A stretch of DNA of 64,000 nt from Marinihelvus sp963695135 (GTDB lineage Bacteria > Pseudomonadota > Gammaproteobacteria > Xanthomonadales > SZUA-36). The position numbers were made by a program, and so were the translations under genes. The notes under the pieces are model-generated. The model ran no database searches. It saw only the letters and a program-made list of their open reading frames with translations, and was not told the DNA's origin. Positions 35,756 through 44,225 of this stretch are shown here, piece after piece. The stretch covers positions 1-64,000 of the forward strand of contig CAVOGA010000002.1 of the NCBI GenBank assembly GCA_963695135.1, written 5' to 3'. The first letter of the stretch is position 1, and each line of letters starts with the position of its first letter.

Positions 35756-37429
35756 ATGACCCGCCAAGCCCATTTCAATAACCGACTGCTGCTTTTATTC
35801 GCGCTGGCCTTCGTACTCGCGGGCAGTGTGCTGCGCCTGCTGCAGTTCGGGGACCAGGTGCTGCTGGACGATGAGTGGCACGCGGTGCACCAGTTGCTGT
35901 CCGGCAAATCCTGGTCAGAGCTGTTGACCACTTTTGGTCACGCGGACTACAGCATCCCCCTCGGTTTGCTGTACACCCTCCAGGCTGACTGGTTCGGGCT
36001 CAGTGAGTTCGCCATGCGCTGGCCCATGTTGCTGGCCGGCCTGTTGACCCTGCCGGCCTTTACCTACTGGGCGTGGACCCGGGTTTCGCCGGCTGCGGCG
36101 ACGGTCTTCGTATTCTTGCTCGCCAGTTCGCCGATGCTGTTCATCTACAGCCGCACCGCGCGGCCCTATGCGCTGACGCTGCTGCTGTCTTTCGTTGCGC
36201 TGTACTGTTTCAGTCGCTGGTATTCGCAAAAATCCATCGGGCAGTCAGCCCGTTATGGCAGCATCGCCGGTTATGTCCTTGGCGCCGGCACCAGCGTCTG
36301 GCTGCACCCGATCACCGGCCCACTGCTGATCGCGCCGCTGCTTTACGAGGGAATCACGGCCCTGCTGCGAAGGGACTGGTTCGCCTTGCGCCGGCTGTTC
36401 TTCATGGGCCTGGCCACAGGGTTGTTCATGGGCGTGCTGGTTCTGCCGCCGTTGCTGTCTGACAGCGGCGCGCTGGCGGCAAAGGCCGGCGCTGCGGCTT
36501 TTAGCCTGCAGACCTTTGTCGGAGTCTGGTACGCCTGGTTTGGTACCACAAACGCCCCGCTCACCGCAGTGTTCGTGATGCTCGCGTTGCTGGGCTTGCC
36601 CACCGTGATCAAGAGCGACCCGCTGATCCGCCATGCGCTGCTGGGCCTTGCGCTGACCGTGCTCGCCATCTTCACTACCGAGCCGGAATGGGCGCAGTAT
36701 CCGGTGACCTTCGCTCGCTACCTGCTACCATTTTTACCCATTCTGCTGCTGGCCGCGGCTGCGGGCCTGACCGGCCTGGTGAACGTGGCAGCGCGCCAAG
36801 GCAATGCCACGCGGCTCGCGGCGATGATGGCCGGCGGGGGTTTGCTGGTCATTTACCTGGTCATGTCGCCGCTTGTGCAGCTGGCGCGCCTGCCCAATAG
36901 CCAGACCAACCACTCGCTCTATCAGGGGGCGCTGCAGCCCGGACCCAACCCGGTAACGGTCTACCAGCACGAGCGCCTGCACCAGTCGACGTTCTGGGAC
37001 GAAATTGCCGGTACGGAAGGGCGGGGCGGCCGGCTGGCCGTGGCGCCGTTTTATTTTGAAACCTATAACTGGGGCGCCCCGGAATGGGAGCGCCGCAGCG
37101 GGCAGCGCGCCATTCCGCTTATGCTGAATGGTTTTTGCACGCAAGACCGGCGTGGCGAGGTGCCGGAAAACCAGCGCTTCCAGTTCAAAAACATGTACTA
37201 CATCGAAGACCTCGTACAGGAGACCTCGCCGGTGTCCTGGGTCGTGCTGACCAAACCCTTTGTCGGCTTCCAGCGCGGCAATCCGGAAGCGCTCGTCGGC
37301 GGCGCGTTCTACATGGACTGCCGCGAGAAACTGATCGAACAGTTTGGCCAGCCCACCTTCGAGGATGAGGCCCTGGTTGCCTTCAAACGCCCTAGCGGAA
37401 CACCCAGATCCGGTACATCAGGTAATTGA
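35756..37429 (+). CDS. GT-C type membrane glycosyltransferase (family 39-like)
   Basis: A 557-residue multi-pass membrane protein. The first loop contains LLDDEWHAVHQLL, whose Asp-Asp-Glu matches the catalytic acidic motif of GT-C enzymes that use polyprenyl-phosphate sugars. About ten transmembrane helices follow, then a large soluble C-terminal domain (about residues 390-555). The end overlaps the convergent GtrA gene by 38 bases. With the GT2 and GtrA genes it forms a plausible lipid-linked sugar transfer route. The acceptor is unknown. Confidence 0.75.
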   Translation: MTRQAHFNNRLLLLFALAFVLAGSVLRLLQFGDQVLLDDEWHAVHQLLSGKSWSELLTTFGHADYSIPLGLLYTLQADWFGLSEFAMRWPMLLAGLLTLPAFTYWAWTRVSPAAATVFVFLLASSPMLFIYSRTARPYALTLLLSFVALYCFSRWYSQKSIGQSARYGSIAGYVLGAGTSVWLHPITGPLLIAPLLYEGITALLRRDWFALRRLFFMGLATGLFMGVLVLPPLLSDSGALAAKAGAAAFSLQTFVGVWYAWFGTTNAPLTAVFVMLALLGLPTVIKSDPLIRHALLGLALTVLAIFTTEPEWAQYPVTFARYLLPFLPILLLAAAAGLTGLVNVAARQGNATRLAAMMAGGGLLVIYLVMSPLVQLARLPNSQTNHSLYQGALQPGPNPVTVYQHERLHQSTFWDEIAGTEGRGGRLAVAPFYFETYNWGAPEWERRSGQRAIPLMLNGFCTQDRRGEVPENQRFQFKNMYYIEDLVQETSPVSWVVLTKPFVGFQRGNPEALVGGAFYMDCREKLIEQFGQPTFEDEALVAFKRPSGTPRSGTSGN

Positions 37430-37808
37430 ACAGGGTCAGCAGCGCCGTGGTCGCTACCTGCGCCGGCCATGTCGGCACCGTCAGGTAAATCAGCAGGGCG
37501 AAGATTCCGGCGTTGAACAGGAACTGGATCGCCAGCGCCACCAGGAAGCGCAGGCTGGCCCGCGGCACCGTGGCGGCCGGGTCAAACACGTGGTGATAGG
37601 AGAGGTAGAAGCGGGTGGCGGCGCCGGCCATAAAGCCCACCGAGGTCGCGGCGACCCGGGGCATGCCGAGCTTTATCAATGCCCACATGCACAGGTAATG
37701 CGCCGCGACGACCACCACGCCGGTCAGGCAGTGCAACAGGAAAGTGACCAGTTCCCGGGACAGGTGTTCGCGGGTCGACAGTCGCTCTAGCCAGGGCGGC
37801 AGGGCCAT
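37392..37808 (-). CDS. GtrA-family membrane protein (polyprenyl-phosphate sugar flippase-like)
   Basis: A 138-residue protein with four transmembrane helices and the GtrA pattern FLLHCLTGVVVVAAHYLCMWAL, FYLSYHHVF and the C-terminal FNYLMYRIWVFR. GtrA proteins are thought to flip undecaprenyl-phosphate sugars. Its ATG overlaps the stop of the GT2 gene by one base (TGATG), so the two are co-translated. Confidence 0.87.
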   Translation of the reverse strand: MALPPWLERLSTREHLSRELVTFLLHCLTGVVVVAAHYLCMWALIKLGMPRVAATSVGFMAGAATRFYLSYHHVFDPAATVPRASLRFLVALAIQFLFNAGIFALLIYLTVPTWPAQVATTALLTLFNYLMYRIWVFR

Positions 37809-38572
37809 CAGCGCGGATCGCGGTCCGTATCGAGCCGGGTAAATTCCGTGCGGCGGTAGAGTCCGGAGCGGTGCAAAAAGCCCAGCACGGACATGCCCAG
37901 CACGCCGAAGCCGTAGCGAATCGAGCGGCGCAGATTGATGGAACTGGCTTCCTCGAAATAGCGGGTCGGAACGGAAATTTCGCCCACCTCAAAGCCCGCG
38001 AGAATCGCCTGGGTCAGCATCTGGTTGTCGAACACGAAGTCATCGGAGTTCTGCTGCCAGCGCGTGCTCTTCAGGTACTCGGCGGAAAACGCGCGGTAAC
38101 CGGTGTGGTACTCGGAGAGCTTGGCGCCGAGCAGCAGGTTCTGGGTCAGGGTCAGGGCCCGGTTGGCCACGTACTTCCACAGGGGCATGCCGCCTTCCAG
38201 CGCGCCGCCACCGAGTATTCGCGAGCCGATGACCACCTGGTACACGCCGGAGGCAATCATGCTGACCATCGGGCCCAGCAGCCGCGGGTCGTACTGGTAG
38301 TCAGGGTGCAGCATCACCACGATATCGGGCTCATAGCCCAGGGCGGTTGCGTAGCAGGTCTTCTGGTTGGCGCCATAGCCCAGGTTTTTTTCGTGAACCA
38401 CCACGTTGATGCCAAGTTGCTCCGCCAGTTTCACCGTCTCATCGTCACTGGCGTCATCGACCAGCAGGGCGAAATCGACGATCTCCTTCGGCACATCGTT
38501 CCAGGTCGCCTCGAGGGTTTTCTCCGCGCGAAACGCCGGCATGACCAGCGCAACCTTTTTGCCGAGAATCAT
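37808..38572 (-). CDS. Family 2 glycosyltransferase (dolichol/polyprenol-phosphate sugar synthase-like)
   Basis: A 254-residue GT-A fold enzyme: VALVMPAFRAEKTLEATW at the start, LLVDDASDDET for nucleotide binding, HPDYQYDPR as the DxD-like metal site, and GSRILGGGALEGGMPLWK. There is no long membrane domain, only a C-terminal hydrophobic patch. It should load a sugar from a nucleotide donor onto undecaprenyl phosphate for GtrA to flip. It is coupled to the downstream gtrA gene. Confidence 0.88.
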   Translation of the reverse strand: MILGKKVALVMPAFRAEKTLEATWNDVPKEIVDFALLVDDASDDETVKLAEQLGINVVVHEKNLGYGANQKTCYATALGYEPDIVVMLHPDYQYDPRLLGPMVSMIASGVYQVVIGSRILGGGALEGGMPLWKYVANRALTLTQNLLLGAKLSEYHTGYRAFSAEYLKSTRWQQNSDDFVFDNQMLTQAILAGFEVGEISVPTRYFEEASSINLRRSIRYGFGVLGMSVLGFLHRSGLYRRTEFTRLDTDRDPR

Positions 38573-38600
38573 CGGGCATCCAACCGTGAGGCTGTGGACA

Positions 38601-39545
38601 TCACGTGAGACGCCAGCCCATGTAGGCGATGTAGCCGATAAAGAGCACGGCGCCTTCCCAGCGGTTCATGCATGAACCGGTGCTGATGAACCGTCCCAGG
38701 ACGCAGGCAGAGACCAGGAACATGGCCAGGTCCACCACGCTGATATCGCCGCGGCTGACCGGGTAGATCACCGAGGTCAGTCCCAGCACGCTGAGAATAT
38801 TGAAGATGTTCGAGCCGACCACGTTGCCGATCGCCATCGCGCCGTGGCCGCGGTAGGCAGCGATGGCGGTGGTTGCCAGTTCCGGCAGGCTGGTGCCTAC
38901 CGCCACGACCGTGAGCCCGATGACCGCATTGGAGACCCCCAGCGACGCGGCCAGGTCCACGGCGCCATGGACAAACAGCTGGGCGCCGCCCACCAGCGCA
39001 CCCAGGCCGAGGACCAGGACCAGCAGGTCAATACCGAGTCCCCAGTCCTTGTGGCTCATGGCGGCCTCGAAACTGGCCTTCGATTCGGGCCGGGCGTTGC
39101 GCGCCGCGCGGATGTTGTAGATCGTGTAGAGCACGATAAGGAACACCAGGAAGGCGCCCTCGGTGCGGTTCATGGAATCGGTGGCGAGAAAAAAGGCCGC
39201 CAGCAGCCCGGAGAAAATCATGATCATGATGTCCTTGCGGATGACACCAATGTTCATTTGCAGGGGCCTGACCATCGCCGATATACCCAGCACCAGGCCG
39301 ATATTGGCGATGTTGGAGCCGACCACGTTACCGACCGCCAGGTCCGTGGCGCCCATGGCGGCGGCGTGCAGGTTAACCACCAGCTCCGGCGCGCTGGTGC
39401 CAAAGGCGACGATCGTCAGCCCCGTGGCAAGCGCCGACAGGCCGAAGCGCAAGCCCAGCAGCGCCGAGCTCCTCACCACCGCCTCGCCCCCGGCGACCAG
39501 CAGGACGAGTCCACCCATCAAGCTGGCCAGCGTGATTAACGCCAT
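38601..39545 (-). CDS. Calcium/sodium antiporter (YrbG-like CaCA family)
   Basis: A 314-residue inner-membrane exchanger with ten helices and the two inverted alpha repeats of the CaCA superfamily: FGTSAPELVVNLHAA plus GNVVGSNIANIGLVLG in the first half, and GTSLPELATTAIAA plus GNVVGSNIFNILSVLG in the second. The acidic residues in these repeats bind the cation. The length is normal. It lies just upstream of the GT2/GtrA pair on the same strand, with 28 bases between. Confidence 0.93.
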   Translation of the reverse strand: MALITLASLMGGLVLLVAGGEAVVRSSALLGLRFGLSALATGLTIVAFGTSAPELVVNLHAAAMGATDLAVGNVVGSNIANIGLVLGISAMVRPLQMNIGVIRKDIMIMIFSGLLAAFFLATDSMNRTEGAFLVFLIVLYTIYNIRAARNARPESKASFEAAMSHKDWGLGIDLLVLVLGLGALVGGAQLFVHGAVDLAASLGVSNAVIGLTVVAVGTSLPELATTAIAAYRGHGAMAIGNVVGSNIFNILSVLGLTSVIYPVSRGDISVVDLAMFLVSACVLGRFISTGSCMNRWEGAVLFIGYIAYMGWRLT

Positions 39546-39707
39546 GCAGAACTCCCTTTCCCTATCGCTTGCAGTGAGTTTAGAGGATCAGCCCGGCCCA
39601 CAGCCGGCAGGCTTCGAATTTTACACGGGATGCGCCTGCTTATCCCCCTTGACCCTGCGGGCCCGCAAACGGGATCATGCGGGTCCCCCGCCAGGAACGT
39701 ATTGAAC

Positions 39708-40232
39708 ATGGCCCACGACAACACGCCCTTTATCCCGCTCAACATTGCCGTATTGACGGTCTCCGACACGCGCACCTTCGCCAACGACACCTCCGGGGAT
39801 GCCCTGGTGGAACTGCTGGAAGCGGACGGCCACCGGCTGGCGGACCGGCAGCTGTGCCCCGACGATGTGTACCAGATGCGCGCCATTGTGTCCGCGTGGA
39901 TCGCCGACCCGGACATCCACGTGGTGGTCACCACCGGGGGCACCGGTATGACCGCCCGGGATTCAACACCCGAGGCACTGGCGCCGCTTTTTGACCGCGC
40001 CGTGGATGGTTTTGGTGAACTGTTCCGGCAACTGTCGCTCAGCGATGTTGGCACCTCCACAATCCAGTCCCGCGCCGTCGCCGGCCTGGCCAACCGGACC
40101 ATGGTCTTCTGCCTGCCCGGCTCCACCGGCGCCTGCCGGACCGGCTGGCAGGGCATCCTGCATGAACAGCTGGATGCGAGCCACCGGCCGTGCAACTTCG
40201 TGGGCCAGACCTCCGCAGTCACGTCAAGCTGA
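39708..40232 (+). CDS. moaB: Molybdopterin adenylyltransferase-like protein MoaB
   Basis: A 174-residue MoaB/Mog-type enzyme of molybdenum cofactor synthesis that adenylylates molybdopterin. It shows NIAVLTVSDTRTFANDTSGD at the start, the active-site loop VVTTGGTGMTARDSTPEAL, and LPGSTGACRTGW. The ATG at 39708 is chosen by homology. The stop overlaps the moeA ATG (TGATG). Confidence 0.92.
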   Translation: MAHDNTPFIPLNIAVLTVSDTRTFANDTSGDALVELLEADGHRLADRQLCPDDVYQMRAIVSAWIADPDIHVVVTTGGTGMTARDSTPEALAPLFDRAVDGFGELFRQLSLSDVGTSTIQSRAVAGLANRTMVFCLPGSTGACRTGWQGILHEQLDASHRPCNFVGQTSAVTSS

Positions 40233-41417
40233 TGCTCAGCGTCCAGGAAGCCATTGATCAGCTGCTGGCCGCGGCGCGGCCGGTTTCGAAGACGGATACC
40301 GTATCCCTGGAGGCGGCCCGGGGCCGCGTCACAGCCGCCCCGATCACCGCCGGCCTGGATGTGCCGCCGGCGGACAACAGCGCGATGGACGGTTACGCCC
40401 TGCGCCACGCCGATTGGCAGGGGCCCGATGTAGCGTTGCCGGTGAGCGCCCGTATTCCCGCCGGCTCGGTGCCGGGCGTGCTCCAGCCGGGCACGGCGGC
40501 GCGGCTGTTTACCGGCAGCGAGATTCCCGCCGGGGCCGACACGGTGGTCATGCAGGAGCATTGCACGGCGGGCGACGCGGGTGTCCTGATCGAGCCGTTG
40601 CCGGCGCCCGGCGCCAACATCCGGCCGCGCGGCCAGGACATGACTGCCGGGCAGGCGGTTATCCCGGCCGGCACCCGCCTGCGGGCCCAGGAACTGGGCC
40701 TGCTCGCCTCCCTGGGGCAGGGCTCTGTCAAGGTCCTGCGTCGCCTGCGCGTGGCGGTGCTGTCCAATGGTGATGAGCTGCGCGAGCCGGGCGAGCCGTT
40801 GGGCCCGGGGCAGATTTACAACAGCAACCGGCCCATGCTGCTGGGCCTGTTGCAGGACTGGGGATGCGAGGTCCGTTGACCTGGGCATCGTTCCGGATCA
40901 GCCGGGGCGTATTCGCGATTGCCTTGAGCAGGCGGCGCAGCGCGCGGACGTGATCATTTCCTCCGGCGGCGTCTCGGTCGGTGAGGAAGACCACATCAAG
41001 GACGTGGTGCGCTCGCTGGGTGAGCTGGGGCTGTGGAAAATCGCCATGAAGCCCGGCAAGCCGCTGGCCTTCGGCCGGGTCAGGGATACGCCGTTTATCG
41101 GCTTGCCCGGCAACCCGGCATCGGCGCTGGTGACCTGCCTGGTCATCGCGCGTCCGTTTCTGCTGGCCTCCCAGGGCGTGGTGCAGGTGCGGCCTCCTGC
41201 CCTGGAGGCGCCGGCGGGCTTTGCCTGCGCGGGCGAGTCGCGGGCGGTTTATCACCGCGTGCGCCTCGAGGGCGGCAGTCTTGAGCAGTATCCAAACCAG
41301 AGCAGCGGGGTGCTGCTGTCGAGCTGCTGGGCCAGCGGCCTGGCCGTCCAGGCGCCGGGCCAGGCGGTCGCTCGCGGCGACCGGCTGACCTACCTGCCGT
41401 TCAGCAGCCTGCGCTAG
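40232..41417 (+). CDS. moeA: Molybdopterin molybdenumtransferase (one probable sequencing frameshift)
   Basis: MoeA inserts molybdate into adenylylated molybdopterin. The first 213 residues (PPADNSAMDGYAL, RLFTGSEIPAGADTVVMQE, RRLRVAVLSNGDEL, GQIYNSN) end at a premature TGA. The rest is in the next frame (DLGIVPD, SSGGVSVGEEDHIKDVV, LPGNPASALVT). Deleting one T of TT at 40876-40877 gives EVRDLGIV and a 394-residue protein of normal size. The moaB-moeA pair is one-base overlapped, so they act together. Confidence 0.92.
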
Positions 41418-41498
41418 CGCCCTGCCAGCATTTTGTGCCAATCGGTTATGCTGTAAACGACAGGTGAGCTTGCGCAGGCACAAGAGGTAACTGGAATC

Positions 41499-42737
41499 AT
41501 GATGAACCCGTTTCTAATTCGAATGATCCTGGCCGCCGGCCTTATCGTGGCGCCCATGCTGGCCAACGCCAAGGCGCGCGAGGTGGACGACTACACCTGG
41601 ACCGGCGTCGACCGGGTCATTGCCATCGGCGATATCCACGGCGATTACGGCCAGTACATCAGCGTGCTCCAGGCCGCAGGCCTGGTGGACGAGGATGCCG
41701 ACTGGACCGGGGGCGCCACCCACCTGGTCCAGACCGGCGACATTCCCGATCGCGGCCCGGATACGCGCCGCATCATGGACCACCTCGAGCAGCTCAAGAA
41801 ACAGGCCAAAAAGGCGGGTGGTCGTGTCCACACGCTGATCGGCAACCATGATGCGATGCAGGTCTACGGCGACCTGCGTTACGTGACGCCCGGCGAATTT
41901 GAGGCCTTCCAGGGCAGAAACTCCGCGCGTCTGCAGGAGGCGCAGTGGGAGCATTACCTGAAGGTAATCAGGGGGCGCGATCCGGAAGCCTTCGCGGCGA
42001 TGGACCAGGAGGCATTCCGGGTGGAATGGAACCAGGACTACCCGCTGGGCTGGGTGGAGCACCGCCAGGCCTGGAGTCCCCGGGGTGAGTATGGCGATAT
42101 CGTCCTGGAAAACCCGGTGGTCCTGAAAATCAACGACACCCTGTTCCTGCACGGCGGATTGAGCGCCAAGTACTGCGAGCTGGACCTGGAAGAGATCACC
42201 GACCGGGCGCACCGGGAGCTGAAGAACTACGACCCCTACGAGCCGGGCATGATCGAGGATGAGTTTGGTCCGCTCTGGTACCGCGGACTGGCCCAGGACG
42301 AGGAGGTCACGCGCATGGCCATGGTCGATGCGATCCTCGAGCGCTACGGCGCGCAGCGCATCGTGGTCGGCCACACGCCGACCCAGGGCGTGGTGTGGCC
42401 GCGCTTCAACGGCAAGGTGGTGCTGAATGACGTTGGCCTGGCGGGCTATTACGGCAGCCACATGGGCTTCCTGGAACTGGTCAACGGACAGGCCATCGCC
42501 CACTACCCGGACGGGGTGAGCATGGTTCTTCCGGTAGAGGAGGACGCCCGGCTTGCCTACCTGGAAGAGGTCATCGCGCAGGATCCGGACAACAAGTACC
42601 TGCAGGCGCGGCTGCGCACGCTGCGCAGCGCCGCAGGCGATGTGTCAGCGCCGGCTGCCATCGCCGAACTGACCGAGGAAGAACAGGCGGAACTGGCCCA
42701 GCAGGAGCTGTGGCTCAGTCCCGACAATTGTCGATAA
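41499..42737 (+). CDS. Secreted PPP-family (Shewanella-like) metallophosphatase
   Basis: A 412-residue protein with a signal peptide (RMILAAGLIVAPMLANAKA). The phosphoprotein phosphatase metal motifs are all present in order: GDIHGD, TGDIPDRG, GNHD, LHGGLS and VVGHTPTQ. Length and insertions fit the Shewanella-like phosphatase group. It should remove phosphate from proteins or small molecules in the periplasm. The 3' end overlaps the next convergent gene by 23 bases. Confidence 0.85.
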   Translation: MMNPFLIRMILAAGLIVAPMLANAKAREVDDYTWTGVDRVIAIGDIHGDYGQYISVLQAAGLVDEDADWTGGATHLVQTGDIPDRGPDTRRIMDHLEQLKKQAKKAGGRVHTLIGNHDAMQVYGDLRYVTPGEFEAFQGRNSARLQEAQWEHYLKVIRGRDPEAFAAMDQEAFRVEWNQDYPLGWVEHRQAWSPRGEYGDIVLENPVVLKINDTLFLHGGLSAKYCELDLEEITDRAHRELKNYDPYEPGMIEDEFGPLWYRGLAQDEEVTRMAMVDAILERYGAQRIVVGHTPTQGVVWPRFNGKVVLNDVGLAGYYGSHMGFLELVNGQAIAHYPDGVSMVLPVEEDARLAYLEEVIAQDPDNKYLQARLRTLRSAAGDVSAPAAIAELTEEEQAELAQQELWLSPDNCR

Positions 42738-43758
42738 GCCGCTCGGTCACGTCTTCGCTACTGGCCAGGTCCTCGTAAAACCCGGCCATGAATTTCAGTG
42801 CGTCGGAGCGCTGGCGCTTGTCCAGGCGCTCCTCGTTCTCGAACAGGGCTTCAAAGTCGGCCCGCCTGGCGCGCATTTCCTCCAGTGCCGGCATGATCTC
42901 GTCATTCTGAATACAGAATCCCCGGTACAGCCGCTGGCGAACGTTACGCACGGGCAGGCCTTCCGGCGGCGAGGCATAGCTCGCGTTGACCAGGCCGGAG
43001 GAATCCAGGTCGTAGGGAATGCTGAACATCGGAATCACCCCGTCGCCCTCGCCGATCAGCCGTGCGTTGTGACAGCAGGCGTCCTTGCGACCGCTCAGCA
43101 CGGACCAGTCCAGGTTTGAGATCAGGTACTGGAACATCATGAAGCGGCCGGTCTCTTGCGGATCGAGATCGCCCGGTTCAATGAAGTTGGCATCCAGTTT
43201 GACCAGGTCGTTGCGCTTGGCAACGTCGTCAGGATCTTCGATCAGGAAGGCGAAACGTTCAATCGGACTGCCGTCATCTGCATCGGAGGCATAGGCCAGG
43301 TCCAGGCCCTGCACGCGGAAGCTCTTGTCCGTCACCAGGTTGTAGATCCGGTAGGACAGGTATTCCTTGATGGTGTTCTGCTCAAACTTCTTGTTGGGCA
43401 TGCAGTGGGTGACCAGTTTCAGGCTGCCGGCGCCGCGAAACGCGGTTCCCTTGGCGGCTTCCTTGTCAAAATCAAACCGCATCGGCGGGAATTCGCATAC
43501 GCCCAGGCGGGTCAGGCCGCGCGTGGTGATTTCAATGGGAATGGTCACCGTTTGCCCGTCGGCGGCGGTGTATTTAAAAACACCGGGCCAGCTGTCGCCG
43601 CGATCCTTGTAGCGCATGATCGTCCGCCAGGGGCCTTCGACCCGGGCGCTGATAATGTCATTCGTGGTGAAAATTTTGGCGGGCTTGGCGTCTTCCTCCT
43701 GGGCCGAAGCAACGAAGGAGACGGTCAGAAAAAGCAGCGCGAGGACGGCTCGAAACAT
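42715..43758 (-). CDS. Exported protein of unknown function, possibly CotH/atypical-kinase-like
   Basis: A 347-residue protein from the ATG at 43758, with a signal peptide ending near ASAQ. Polar and conserved-looking stretches include FRGAGSLKLVTHC, SYRIYNLVTDKSFRVQ, FAFLIEDPDDVAKR, LISNLDWS and FSIPYDLDSSGLVNASY. The order resembles the lysine / Asn-Asp / Asp-X-Asp layout of CotH-type atypical kinases, but I cannot confirm it. Being convergent with a secreted phosphatase, a linked phospho-chemistry is an attractive guess only. Confidence 0.55.
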   Translation of the reverse strand: MFRAVLALLFLTVSFVASAQEEDAKPAKIFTTNDIISARVEGPWRTIMRYKDRGDSWPGVFKYTAADGQTVTIPIEITTRGLTRLGVCEFPPMRFDFDKEAAKGTAFRGAGSLKLVTHCMPNKKFEQNTIKEYLSYRIYNLVTDKSFRVQGLDLAYASDADDGSPIERFAFLIEDPDDVAKRNDLVKLDANFIEPGDLDPQETGRFMMFQYLISNLDWSVLSGRKDACCHNARLIGEGDGVIPMFSIPYDLDSSGLVNASYASPPEGLPVRNVRQRLYRGFCIQNDEIMPALEEMRARRADFEALFENEERLDKRQRSDALKFMAGFYEDLASSEDVTERLIDNCRD

Positions 43759-43846
43759 GGGCGGCACCTGGGTTGACTTGGACCAAGTATAGGCGAGCCT
43801 TGAACGATGCGGGCCGGCGGTCCGGACCGGCCGGGTTGGGCCGGTA

Positions 43847-44113
43847 TCAGAAGTCCGTGAACTGGGTGGTGCCGATGCCTTTTTCTTCCAGCAACAGCGG
43901 TATGCCGTCACTGACCGGATATATGACCTTGCCGTCTTCGGTCACCAGCGCCTCGTCCAGCGCTTCCTCCACCGCTGCGCCGCCAACATACAGCGCCTTG
44001 CCGGCCTCGATTTCCCGGTTCAACCGCTCCAGGCGCGAGGCGTCCAGGCGCGTGAGGGGACGGCGGGATACGGGGCAGCAGAGAATTTCGAGCAGTTTTC
44101 CATCGACGGGCAT
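43847..44113 (-). CDS. Trm112/YcaR-family small protein
   Basis: An 88-residue protein: LLEILCCPVSRRPLTRLD at the start and VIYPVSDGIPLLLEEKGI at the end, the typical split of the UPF0434/Trm112 family. An insertion in the middle (LERLNREIEAGKALYVGGAAVEEAL) makes it longer than the usual 60-residue form. Only one Cys pair (CC) of the four zinc ligands remains, common in bacterial members. The start at 44113 is chosen by homology. Confidence 0.85.
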   Translation of the reverse strand: MPVDGKLLEILCCPVSRRPLTRLDASRLERLNREIEAGKALYVGGAAVEEALDEALVTEDGKVIYPVSDGIPLLLEEKGIGTTQFTDF

Positions 44114-44225
44114 GGGTGAGATCCTGAAAGACGTTGGCGCGCCCATTGTACGCATGCCATCGTCTTTCGGAAACGCCGGCGCTGTTAGAATCAACCGCTG
44201 CTCACACCGCTGGTGACCGAAACCC

